Shown: piece after piece, positions 14,263 through 24,900 of the stretch
How the letters are laid out: each line of letters opens with the position of its first letter
How positions within the stretch are numbered: position 1 is the stretch's first letter
Assembly (NCBI RefSeq): GCF_021018805.1
Contig: NC_086257.1
Location: forward strand, 17,852,693 to 17,916,692
From: Prinia subflava
Lineage: Eukaryota > Chordata > Aves > Passeriformes > Cisticolidae
Direction of reading: 5' to 3'
DNA length: 64,000 bases
Notes under the pieces: model-generated
What the model saw: the letters and a program-made list of their open reading frames with translations, nothing else
Told to the model about the DNA's origin: nothing
Databases searched by the model: none
Position numbers and translations under genes: made by a program

Positions 14263-14288
14263 CTTTCTTACTTAATTAAGTAAGAAAG
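14263..14288. repeat. Perfect 26-bp palindrome
   Basis: CTTTCTTACTTAA is followed directly by TTAAGTAAGAAAG, its exact reverse complement, with no spacer. The centre is TTAATTAA. It lies in ATP11B intron 1. It could be a dimeric binding site or simply a cruciform-prone sequence; no neighbouring repeat explains it. Confidence 0.95.
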
Positions 14289-17200
14289 CTGCATTTGTCC
14301 AAATACCCAGCTCTCCACAGCATTAAAGCTGTTGTGCACTACAGCATTCAGAGCCTTAAACTGCAAAGATACTTTGCCAAATCCAGCACAACACTTGTCT
14401 TGAACTGTCATCTATGAAAGAGGGGCCAGGCAGGCAGCTCTTAGGTTTTCTCCATGCAGTATCCTTTGTACTTCACTGAGGGTTATGTGTGTTAGACAAC
14501 AAATCAAAAGGGTCAAACTCCTCATAACAGCAACAGAAATCCTGAGACCTTTCTCCAATTGACAGGACTAATAATTTAAAATTATGCAGCTGAAATCACA
14601 CATACAAGGGTATTCTATCACTGTTTTCAGAGACCTCCTTGCCTAACTGAAGGTACCTTCTGTTAACAGCACTGCAAAAGCTCCTGCACTCCATGAGACC
14701 CACCAGAGAGCAGCACAGCCCCAACGCTGCCATAAACCCATAAACCAAAGGAGAAGCAGAACAGAAAGGCCCTAGGTGTTACAAATGTCACTGTACTCTC
14801 GTTTTCTGTTGATACTGCACAAATTCAACCATGAAAGCCACAATAGCATTTGTACACAGACTTGCCATGAGGTCTAACCCATCATATCTGGAAATGCAAA
14901 TTAAACATACTATGCTATTTCTGAATATTAATGATGCCTGCTATCAACTGTTGTTTATCCGGTTGCTTTTTTCAAGCAGAGTTGGCTGTGCCTGTGGCGT
15001 TATGCAACCCTCCAAATCCACATGCTTACTGCTCTCTGAGATCTCAAGGTAAGAGCTGGAACCCAAACATCTCTCCCACCCAAAGCTTGTCTTTGTCACA
15101 GCATTTTTCTCGAAGCCATGAATTCTAACTCCATTTGGCTCTATATTTGTTCATTACTAAAACCTAAGTACTTCCAATTATTAACTATATACTATAACAT
15201 TGCATTAACTAGGAAGTTAATGACTTACTATGCAGCTTATTTAGCATGAGGCAGCATTAGATGGAAAAAACCCTGATAAAATTGTCTCTGCAGGGTGATG
15301 TGAATTGTTTCGGAGCAAGAAAACCAGACTGAAGGCCAGGATACCAAACAACCTGATGATCTGTGCCACGTAGGCACTGAAGGCTGTACCACTGTCACCA
15401 ATTTCTTAGATACCACAAATCACTGAAAAACATCTAACGCCACAGTTAAAAAACTGTTAGGGACTTGTAAGATGATAATAAGGATGAAGGAAGTCTTAAA
15501 TTCTCAGCATGTCTCCTCAGAGGACTGCTCATTCCTTTCTATCCCTTTCTGTAGCTCTACAGGCATGCACAGGTTTTCACAGAGAAAGCACAGCAAAGCG
15601 AACACTTTCAAAACTTAACTAAAATGTTCTGAATTCCATACCAGATCCTCTCATTACTTTAAGTTCGCTTGCTTCATTCTCCCCTCTTCTTAACAATGCA
15701 AATTCTCAAAACCACATACACTCATGAGCACTCAGTATGTGAAATACTCTTCTCTTAAGCAAACAAGAAATTGCAAAACAATTCATTGGTTTCATACAGA
15801 GAGTACTTAATAACTACCTAAAAGCACCTTCAGCAAAGTACCAGTCCCTCCCCCTTTCCCCAATCCCTTACTACTTTTCCAGCATTTCTCCACACCAACG
15901 TTTTTCTTTTGTATTACTACAACATCCCACTTGCATCACTCCCACACATCTGCCTGATTCCAACCCTCCTCTATGGATGAGGACCCTTTTTTGAAACCCG
16001 TTGCCACATCAAGCACAGGTACAAACGCACTCTCCAAAGGCATCCAAACCCACGCATTCCTATCTTCTCCTCTCAGACACAGATTTTGGCACCTTTTGAT
16101 TTGAATATTTCTGTCACTCCACTCTTCCTACTCATTCTGGTTATTTTGTCAGCGCCCCTCTCCATGTTTTTAGCCCTCTGACATTCTTTCAGAACCTAAA
16201 CATCACAGCCATGTGAAGAAGTAAACATATGGTGGGATCTATGTTAAACCAGCAATTACACACAGGGATGAGTTGTCTGAGTGTCTTGGGGAAGAAACAC
16301 GCAGTGTGATACCTATCTTAGGCCATTTTTCATCTTTATGAGCTGTGAAACAACCAAGCCATTAACATCTGTGACGTCTATAGGAAAAAAACGCACAAAA
16401 CACGTATCACTGCAATAATTTTTTCTCATCAGTACCATATTTAGATGACTGCCAAGAGTCTTAGTCTTAACTTTTTATTGCCCTGCTTTTCTACAACTCT
16501 AATTCTTCCCTGTCAAAACTAGTGCAAGTTGTAAACAGTCATTTTCCACCAGTTTCCTTTAAGAGCACTAAAACCTCCAAGTGCCAAGTTTATTGCTCAC
16601 CCTGTTACACTAATCTTTTACTTTCCAATCAGGGCAAACAGATTTCTGGAAAGCTGGTCAGTGTACTACTTGCAGTGACAAAAGCAACCACGTTTGATAC
16701 ATGAGTTGCTAGCTCTGATACAGTCCTAATCTAAACTCTAGGGAAGACAGCATAACGATGCTTTGAAAACCACACACACAAACCTCAATCCATCTTCAAG
16801 TGGAAAAAATGACAGCTACGTTACACCAAACACCTTTTTTCTAAAAAATGTGTGTAGGACTGTAACAGAACAGAAGAGTGCAGTCAGAGCTCAAACAGAG
16901 CAATTAATTTCCAGGTCAGTAACTCTTGGTGTCAGACCAAACTACAGAGCACTGTCAAGCTGGCACTGAGACCATAACCAAAAGCTCTGCCTCAGACACC
17001 GAACTGGGAAAATCTATGGGCCTTGGGAAACGAGGTCAGGGGAGAAAAGGAGGAAAAAAGAAAACACAAAAATTTTTACCTTTTTTTTGGTAAAAAGCAA
17101 TGGAACAAATTAAATCATTAGTGAGGCACAAGCTTTAACAATCAAAATCTGAAAACCTAACTAATGTGAGCTCTTGCACTAACCTGGATGACATCCGTGA

Positions 17201-17781
17201 TGCAAAGTAACTCTAACGAATGGACCAAGTTATTTTACAAATACATAATTTAGAAACAGTTTCTCCCTTAGAGAAAATGCAAGGAGGATAAAGCTGGTCG
17301 GGGCAGGAAGCCGACTAATACTTCAAATCAAAACAGCGAAAGTCGATGCACTTCCCTGCTACAGCAGCACAGACGTGACAGCCACGGCGCCTGATTTCCC
17401 CTGCTCGCTCTAGCTCAGCACAGCAAGCAGCGCCTGTGTGGGGACAGCCACCCTCACTGCTGCCTTCTCCAAGTGGTTTCCCCCGCCAAAAGCATTTCAC
17501 CGACGTTTTCCTTCCATTTCTTTCACTTTCAAATCCTCAGCACGCAGCGGCTGCAAAGCGCTCAGGTACGGGGAAATATTTGAGAGAGACGCACGTCGGG
17601 TGAAAAAAGCCTTAAAACATTTCGCAACGGGAAGGAGGAAGAAGCTGCGAATCCCTGGAGCGTCGGTCCAGGGGAAAAGGCACCGTCATTTCTCCGGGAA
17701 GTTTGGGGAGCCCTTCCCAATGGGGGGCACACCTGAGGGAACTCGCTCTCCTCTGTGCCCAGGGGGTTTCGAAGGAAAAAG

Positions 17782-17829
17782 AAAAAAAAACCCCAACCAA
17801 AATCCAAAACACCGAAACACCCCAAACCC
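17782..17829 (+). repeat. A/C-rich low-complexity tract
   Basis: This 48-bp stretch is almost only A and C on the plus strand, beginning with nine A and then CCCCAACCAAAA-type sequence, with one G and one T. It sits on the intronic shoulder of the CpG island. Confidence 0.8.
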
Positions 17830-18037
17830 TCAGATAAGGATTAAAAATAAAATTAAAAACCTGTCAATAACGATCCAAGTGCAGCCTGCGGGTCTCCCCA
17901 GCCCCTGCGGGGGGAAGGACTCTCCTCCCTCCCGCACCCCGGCCCTGCTCCCCCGCGGACCCGCGGCCCGGCAGCGCCGTCGGGCCGGGGCCGAGCCGAG
18001 AGCGCGCCCGGCCCGCGGGGCGCAGGGAGGCACCTAC

Positions 18038-18064
18038 CAGCTGCTGCCGGACCCAGCGCAGCAT
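18038..18064 (-). CDS. ATP11B: ATP11B first coding exon (start codon and 9 residues)
   Basis: The start codon is the complement of 18,062-18,064 and the exon encodes MLRWVRQQL before a GTAGGTG donor (complement of 18,031-18,037). Human ATP11B starts MWRWIRQQL, so seven of nine residues match and the next exon supplies GFDPP in phase 0. The ATG has G at -3 but C at +4, a moderate context. The same frame stays open upstream to at least 18,190, where a GTG codon occurs, but I saw no in-frame ATG there. The MLRWV start is therefore the best choice. Confidence 0.95.
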
Positions 18065-18143
18065 CCCCGGCGGCGCGGGTCGCGGCCCCCGCGGCGGGGC
18101 TCCCTCGGCAGTGCCGCGCCCTCCCTCCGCTGTCGCCGCCGCC

Positions 18144-18248
18144 TCAGGCGAGCAGCCCGCCGCGGCTGCTCCCCATGGCGCGGGGCCCACGCCGAGTCAG
18201 GAGCGGCACAGCCCCGCCGGCGCCCCGAGCCGCGGCTGCCGCCGCCAT
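18144..18248 (-). other. Possible upstream ORF of 34 codons in the ATP11B leader
   Basis: On the minus strand an ATG (complement of 18,246-18,248) has G at -3 and G at +4, a strong initiation context. It opens a 34-codon frame beginning MAAAAAARGAGG and stopping at 18,144-18,146, about 80 bp before the ATP11B start codon and in a different frame. It matters only if transcription starts to the right of 18,248. If so, it could reduce translation of the main frame. Confidence 0.4.
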
Positions 18249-18287
18249 CACAGCGCGGCCGCTGACACTCGGCGGCTGCGGCCGCCC

Positions 18288-18302
18288 CGGGAAGTGACGT
18301 GG
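18288..18302 (+). promoter_or_regulatory. ETS/CRE composite motif in the ATP11B promoter
   Basis: The sequence CGGGAAGTGACGTGG combines a GGAAGT ETS-type core with TGACGT, a CREB/ATF half-site extended to TGACGTGG. GC boxes follow directly. This pairing is common in CpG-island promoters. It lies about 225 bp upstream of the start codon. The assignment is by motif only; no binding is shown. Confidence 0.5.
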
Positions 18303-18810
18303 CGGGGCGGGCGGAGGGGCCGGTGTGAGCGGGGGAGCCGTGAGGGGGGAGCCGCCGTGACCGACCCGGGCCTGGGCTGCCGTGGTCCGGCCGCCCTGAG
18401 CCGCGGCGTCTCGGGCACACGAGGCGCGCCCGAGTGACCCTCGGGCAAAATTCCCGCTCCGCACACGGGCTCCGGCCCGTCGGGGCTCGGCGCCCTCAGA
18501 CCGGGCTTCAGCCTAGGAGGGCGCCCTGCTCTACCCAAGGGAAGCTACCTCGCAACTTGATTGTTTTGTCTTTCTTTTCTTTGCCAAAACTGCAAAGCGG
18601 ACACGTGTTGGAATAAAGACTTTGAAAAGAGAGCAGATAACCACTGATGTAAAGTTAAAGCCCAAGTTCACGGCTGTGGGTCTCCCACGGCAGGGAAACA
18701 GGTGCTGGAGGATGTGGCGCCCTGCTGCTGGCAGCATTGTCATGAGCTGCTGTTTGTTAAAATCGGGTGTAGAATCCTGCTGATGCCAGGCTGTGAGCTC
18801 CCTGAAACCT

Positions 18811-18935
18811 TCCACTTGGAGAACTCCCAGGACGCGTTCCTGTGCCACCTGCTCTGGGTAACCCTGCCTTAGCAGGGGCCTGGGGCTGGGTGGCCTCCAG
18901 AGGTCCCTCCCAACCTTGACAAATCCGTGATTCTG
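18811..18935 (+). mobile_element. CR1 LINE 3' end
   Basis: The order GACGCGTTCCTGTG, ACCTGCTCTGGGTAACCCTG, CCTTAGCAGGGG, GGCCTCCAGAGGTCCCTCCC and AACCTTGAC, then GTGATTCTGCT, is the classic CR1 3' terminus. The end carries about one unit of the terminal repeat (TGATTCTG type). It is a 5'-truncated copy of roughly 125 bp, as most CR1 insertions are. It lies about 300 bp beyond the right edge of the ATP11B CpG island. Confidence 0.9.
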
Positions 18936-21900
18936 CTCGGAAAACAGCTGCCGCTTATGGAAACAGAACAGAGTTCAGCGCCAAACATTGGACACACCTG
19001 TACAAGTCTGCAGCTTCTGCGCCTGTGTGACTAAGAACTAAAGGAGATTATTTTAAGCAGAAAAGACCTGGGCATTTGTGACCAAATACAGTTGTCACTG
19101 AAGTCAGTGACAATTTTGACACTGAATTAAAGAGAAGTGTTTCTGTGAGTGAAGCCACTGTTCCTGCCACACCCATTTATTCCCAGGGAATTAGGATTTT
19201 TAGCAAAGAATCAGAATCGTATCTGCTATGGTTTTTAATGCTCATATAGAAATTTAGAACATAATTCAGGATTTAAGATGGATGATCTAATGTCTGAGCA
19301 ATGGAATCTTGTGCTGAATGCTGATGGTTTAAGCATCTGCATTTAATTAGAAAAATAACGTTTAAACAGCGGGGAATAAAACTATTTTTATCGGGCATTT
19401 AGGAAAGCTAATGTTAGCAAAACTCGGTATTAAATGCTAGGCATTATTTCAAAACATTTAAATACATCAAAGCTGAGTTTCAAACAGCTTGCACTACCCT
19501 ATTCATCTAATGTGAAGTCGAAAATAACAGAGTGATTTCATAGCTATGGCATGTTGCCTGGAGAGTGGCCTTAAGCCAGAAGTTGAACTGATAGTCTCAA
19601 TATTCTTGCTCCTCTTTTATCATCAGACGTAGAACAGGGTCCTGACCACTACACACTAAAATTCATACGCCATTACTCTGAAGTGCAAGAATATTTGTCA
19701 CTCTGTCCCTGTCAAATTCCAGTATGAGTTGCACTTTCTGCAAGCCTCTGTTTCCATGGCTTGCAGTTGTGTTATATAAAGCTGCTTGGCGCTGTCTGTT
19801 CCACATTTGCTGTAATAATACTGTTTCACCAGACAAAACTTGGAAGCAATTTGCAAGTGATTTGAACCCTGCAGTTTGTATTTTTCACTCTAAGATGTTG
19901 TATTTTAGTGGATGAAAGTATATTGATAGGATGGAATTATTTTGCTCTGTGCAGCAAAGGCTCCGAATGCACCTTTTCAATTATACAGAAAAATTTCACT
20001 AAAAAACATCCATTCCTAGCATCCTGCCTAGTAAAACTTTGCACTTTTAAAATTACTCAAAAGCCCACACTAGACATTTATGAAGTTTCATCTCACCCTT
20101 GAGAGATAAATAGTTTTCAGAAGAGAAAATTGAAGCAGCACACCCATGCCAGATATTGATTAGCCAGTAACACTCCAGCACTTCTCTAATCAGAGGTCAA
20201 CTGTATTAAGATTCCCACATCAGAGACCCCACTTTAAAATAGTGCTCTGGAGTTTCACCTGAATTCACATAGCAGGCTTATACAGAAAAAAATGCAACTG
20301 CTGAAGAAAAAAGTCACCTTCTGAAGATTAGGTTTAACCCATTGCCCAGGCTCTCTTGATTAGACTCCAAGCTTTCCACTTAAGTTTCTATGAGAGTAAT
20401 GATTTCAGATGTTTGTTTAGCAAGATCAGGATACAAATGCTGTCTGATAAAGAAATATTTACATAAACATAAAAACACATACTTAAATGTTAGGTCCAGC
20501 AAGCTTTTATTTATGTGTGCATGAGTAATTCTTATATAATCAATGGTGCTACTTTTAGGTTTATAAAATTAAACATTGGTAACCACAGAATCATTCCCTG
20601 AACATGCACCCATCAAATTGTTGCTTGGGCTGCTGATGCTGCTCCCTGAGCTTGTTCCTGTGCAAGACACAGCATTTCCATTAGTTTTGAATGGTGTTTT
20701 GGGGCCTTTTTGCAGCAGGAACTGGTGAGATGCTCTCAGGCTGTATGGCCACATCCAGTGCATGATGAGAGGAGATGGAAGTGCATCTGATGCCAGAGGG
20801 TGAGCTGCTTGCAGCATTCCTGCCTTGGAAAACTCTGGCGTTCCTGGCAGCTGAGCCAGCCCCACCTGCCCCATGCCAGGCTCCCGGGGTGCTGCTGCAA
20901 TGCAGGCAAGGCACATGGAAGCAAAGGGGGTGCCTCATCTGGTGCACTGATTTGGGACAGCCCAGCCCTTGTGTTGTGTCTAGAAAACATCTCTGTCCTT
21001 TGGGACAGAAAAACAGCAAAGCCAAAGAGGTGCAGAGTAGGGATGAGGGTTCAGATGTAGGTTTGTGTAGCAAAAACAAGTAAGAGTCTTCACAGTATCA
21101 TTTTCCTGGTGGAAAGTTTCCCTCAGTTATTATTTTGGTTTTAATTAAATATTTTGTAATTTCTCTAAATGAGTATTTTAATCTATGCATTATTTACTTG
21201 CTAATTACGGCGCTAATTAAAAATGTACACTGTAAAGATGCCTGTTTTGTTTCTAATCCATAGAGAGATAGGGCTGCCTGAGAGACACAGGGTTTCTTCA
21301 AGGCATCTTTATTCCTTGAGCATTCACTGGCTGAAGCATCAATTATATAGAAATAATCAGTGGCTGATTTTCAGTCACAAGGCTTTTCATCTGAAGTCAC
21401 GTGTATTTTACCTAGAGCAACCAGTCTTCAGGAAAAATTTAAGAGTCAGAAAATGAACTGAACTTTTTAAAGGGAAACCTTGCATGCAGTTTGCCACTCC
21501 TTTTTTGTGCCCTGAAAGAAATAAGATCAGATTAAAGGGCAGGATGCACAAGGTGACATTTCTAAGACACTTACTGCATCTCCACAATAATGCAGTATTT
21601 TATCTCCTCTTACCCTTTCTCTCAGTTGTTAAAAGCTGGATGTTGATGTAAAGCCTCACCTTTCCATTGTTGTTTTTTTCTTTTCACTTGAGAGCTTTGT
21701 TGATAGTATAGAACTTCAACTTCTACCCAACACATTAAGCTCAAGAGAGCTGGGTCCCAGGTGCCAGGTGAAGGGCTCCGTGTGACACGCAGAAAGTCAA
21801 ACCTGTCAGTGCCCTGCAGGCACAGAGAACTTTGCACTGCACTGCTTCACCGAAAGATGCTCTGCACTTACCTCATCCCTGGCTGTGTGGAATGGCCTGG

Positions 21901-24900
21901 CCTGCTAAATGCAAGTCAAGAGAGTTTACAGTCAGTGCTACTCGGTTTGCAAGGCCCCAGGATAACAGGAAGCTGTGGAAAGCATTAAAATTCATCTTCC
22001 CTTTCAGCCTCACTGTTAACTTTTTAATTATGTGTTGCCTGTGGGCCGTAATGTTCAGCTTGTGGCTTTCTCTAAAGCTGTTTTGTTTTCTTTTTCCCCA
22101 GGGAAGCGGTCCAAGATGAGAAGAAATAGGAAATCCTGAAAAGCCATCCCTTATCTTCATAAAGTATAAAATGCTAATTGTTCATGCTCTTTTTTTTTTT
22201 TTTCTTAGGGAAGAGATAAATTTTTTTAACCCATGGCTCAAAGTTTGGAACATTTCCAATGGCCTTGTCTTGATGGAATGTGGAGGACTCATAATCGTGC
22301 AAAACAACAGTTTTGTTAGAAAATGTGTTTAGGTAAATCGGTTGGTTTCTGGTATATCCTTGACAGTGATATAATTTTGGGATTCTGTATTATAAACAAA
22401 GATAACCTTATAAAATATGATTTTTTCTCCTGACTCTTTATTTACTGATTTATAAAAATACACTTTTCCTAATTCTAAAAATACACTAATTCATTCTTAT
22501 CCTCATTTTTTATAACAATTTCCTTTTCTAATTTATAAGCCTTAGTGATTATTGGCATTCATATGTCACTTCATGGTTACCTTTTGTAAAAAATTGACAG
22601 GCAGAAAACGATGCATTTCAGTAAAAAACTTATAATATTCTATGGGGATTTTTTTTTCAGTTAAGACCACTGAGAGGATAAAGAAAGACTGAATTCTGGA
22701 GAATAAACACAGGGCCTGGAATCCAGGTCTCTTGACACTGGTCACCTGGGACATTACCGTGACAACTGTAATACAAACAGTTACACAGCTAGGGATGTTA
22801 CCTTGGAAAGGAGTTTGTGGGGAAGGAACATGGGGATTCTGTTCATTCTCTCTTGGTTTAATAGCTTGCTTCGAAATAGTGTGACATCTACTGTGTGGAA
22901 TGTTGTCCAGGTAGTGGGTAGTAGGATTTCAAGCACCCTCATGTACTTCAGTTTCCCATGTCATGGAGGGCAAACTGCTGAATTGGATAGAGTTTTTCTG
23001 ACAGCACCTTCTAGTTCAGACTTTACAAGTCACATAAATCTCTGTGGGATTTAGATATGAAGTAAGCTTGTCATAACTAACATTATTTTTTGTGTCCAGG
23101 ATTCAGTTTTTTAGTATTTGAGTTAGCTCATATAATGCCAGCTAACATGTTGCTATACTGCACTCAAATTATGAAGTAGATATTTCTGAAGGTGTTCCTT
23201 GCTGTGCTGTTTGGCTAGATTGTAGCCAGCTTGAATGCTGAAAACCTAACTTGGATGCCTGTGGATCTTACCTGTCCCAGCAACAAGAAGATGTGATTAT
23301 ACAGGTTCCTTTTCAAGGGTCTTCCTTTCTCTCAACTCATCTAAGGGAAAAGGGAAAACAATTTAACAGAGCCGTATAATTCAATGCTTTCCATCAATTC
23401 CCCATTATTTAAGCTGTGCCTCAGTGGTAAGTGGCAGGTTATTATTGGTGAGTTCCTCCCTTTCTCAAGGGTGACAGATTAAATTTGTGTCCACTGACTT
23501 TACCCCTGTACCTGTTTTGTGCAGGTGTCTTGAAGAGTAGGGGTGAGTCCCTTGCACAGGCGTGTCCATGACAGAGCCCAGGGCTCCAGCCTGTCTGGGT
23601 CACACCAATGCCTCAGGAAACAAGGCAGAGAGGCTTGGAGAGGCGAGACAGACACCTTGGGGAGGTGGAAAAAATGTCACTGCCTCATCTAAAACTGATA
23701 CAGGCACCTTGGGTGACAGGGGACAAAATAGAAGAGCTCTGCCAACGTTGGCCATGAACACAGGTTTCAGATATATCAGTGGGTAGGAGAGGATCTCACA
23801 GACGAAGGCAAAATCACTTGTACTTGCTCAGCATTGGAGAGGCTGTTCATTAGTGCAGCTGTAAAAGCAACTTTTGCTAACTGAGATGCATTTTATACAG
23901 CAAAAGAGTTTTACAAAAACATCTACCAAACAGAATAAGCTGGCAAAAACACTCCTTCCTTCCGACACAGTGTTTACAATAAAGTTTTTGGCTCTTCAGA
24001 AATTGTAAATGAATCACATCTCCAGCTGGTATTTTTGATGGGACCTGCCTTCCCACCAGCTTTCCTTTTGTCACCGTCCTTCCCCCCCGAACATGTGTTC
24101 ACATGTGTGCAAATGACACCGTGCATGGCTCTGGGCACATCTCCTGGTAGGTGTGCCCACCTGGAATGCCAGCCTGGCTCCCAGCAGTTGCTGACCTCCC
24201 TCCCTCCCTGTGCAGATCAGTCACGCTTCCCTCCTGCAGACACAGCACATTGTTTAGTTCACACTGATGGATTTAAAAAGCAATCACAAAAAAGGCTTTT
24301 GGTTGGGTTTTTTTCCCCCTCACCTCTTTATTTTGGCATAAATGTAGTAAAATGGGTTGATTTCCACTGCTCTTGGGGAATGAGACTTTCCTGGCCTTTA
24401 GGTTGGACATTACTTTCAAGACAAGTTCTGTATCATGTAGGAAAATTATACGTGAAGTCTAATGACAGGTCATGGTAGCACTGATTCCACAACACCTTCA
24501 CATTTCATTTCCAGCTAAGCTTTAAGAAAAGTCACATAAGCTCAGAGCTTCAAAAACCTGTCTACCATTTCAGTCAAGTTTCTGAAGTAGCTGCAGAACA
24601 AATAAACCCATGGGAAGTGTTTAGCACTTAAGCTTTATAAATCTGAAGCTGGATACTCAAAATTTGAGAGGGTGTGTGCATCTATTTATTATTTTTTAAA
24701 AATCCCCCCATGGCCTAATATTCTAGAAGTATTCTAATAATCTACCATGCAGGGATAACTGGGACTCTGCAGACAAAAAAAAAATTAGCTGTGAACATGA
24801 CAGATGATGTTCCTACAGCCATATGAAGCAAACAAACATATGGTTGCTCTGCCTGAAGTTCCGACAATCTTTTATGTCTTCAAAGTGTAGCAAAACATTG

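Larger units (their letters stand above)
3194..18037 (-). other. ATP11B: ATP11B intron 1 (14.8 kb)
   Basis: This is the long first intron. Its donor GTAGGTG follows codon 9, and its acceptor is ATTTTAG. Contents I can support, listed separately, are a degraded CR1 internal fragment near 4 kb, a MIR-like fossil near 6.5 kb, a truncated CR1 at 9.9-10.1 kb, a 26-bp palindrome at 14.26 kb, and an A/C tract near 17.8 kb within the island shore. The longer open frames (for example a 150-codon frame at 7,857-8,309 and a 129-codon frame at 9,407-9,796) show no recognisable domain. I treat them as chance. Confidence 0.9.
1..18300 (-). other. ATP11B: ATP11B gene, 5' part (exons 1-3 and introns)
   Basis: The gene runs right to left. 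Exon 1 sits in a CpG island near 18.05 kb, exon 2 near 3.1 kb and exon 3 near 2.2 kb, and the remaining exons must lie beyond position 1. ATP11B is a P4-type ATPase, the catalytic subunit of a lipid flippase that pairs with a CDC50 protein (TMEM30A) and moves aminophospholipids to the cytosolic leaflet of endosomal/trans-Golgi membranes (family knowledge). The three exons join in phase 0 into a 78-residue open frame that closely follows the vertebrate ATP11B N-terminus. Intron 1 is 14,844 bp and intron 2 is 804 bp. I looked for the next conserved exon (LMIDTPTSP region) in 1-2,182 and did not find it. The right boundary is approximate because the transcription start cannot be fixed from sequence alone. 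Confidence 0.95.
17880..18530. promoter_or_regulatory. ATP11B: CpG island promoter of ATP11B
   Basis: This is the strongest GC- and CpG-rich stretch in an otherwise AT-rich window, dense in CG, GCGG and CCGCC from about 17,880 to 18,530. It contains the first coding exon and the presumed 5' UTR. There is no obvious TATA box, as usual for a housekeeping-type promoter. Sp1-type GC boxes lie at about 18,301-18,312, an ETS/CRE composite at 18,288-18,302, and a YY1-like GATGGCGGC on the minus strand at about 18,241-18,249. The right half could also drive divergent plus-strand transcription, but no exon is visible there. Confidence 0.88.

Noticed and set aside
17438..18265. 275-codon plus-strand open frame, the longest in the window
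   Set aside because: It begins at GTG, runs antisense through the CpG island and an A/C tract, and becomes Arg/Pro/Ala-rich. This is the stop-free composition of GC-rich DNA, and it overlaps the real ATP11B exon on the other strand.
20583..20600. CACAGAATCATT, resembling the start of a reversed CR1 3' end
   Set aside because: The adjoining GGTTGGAAGGGACC-type sequence is absent, so the match is too short.
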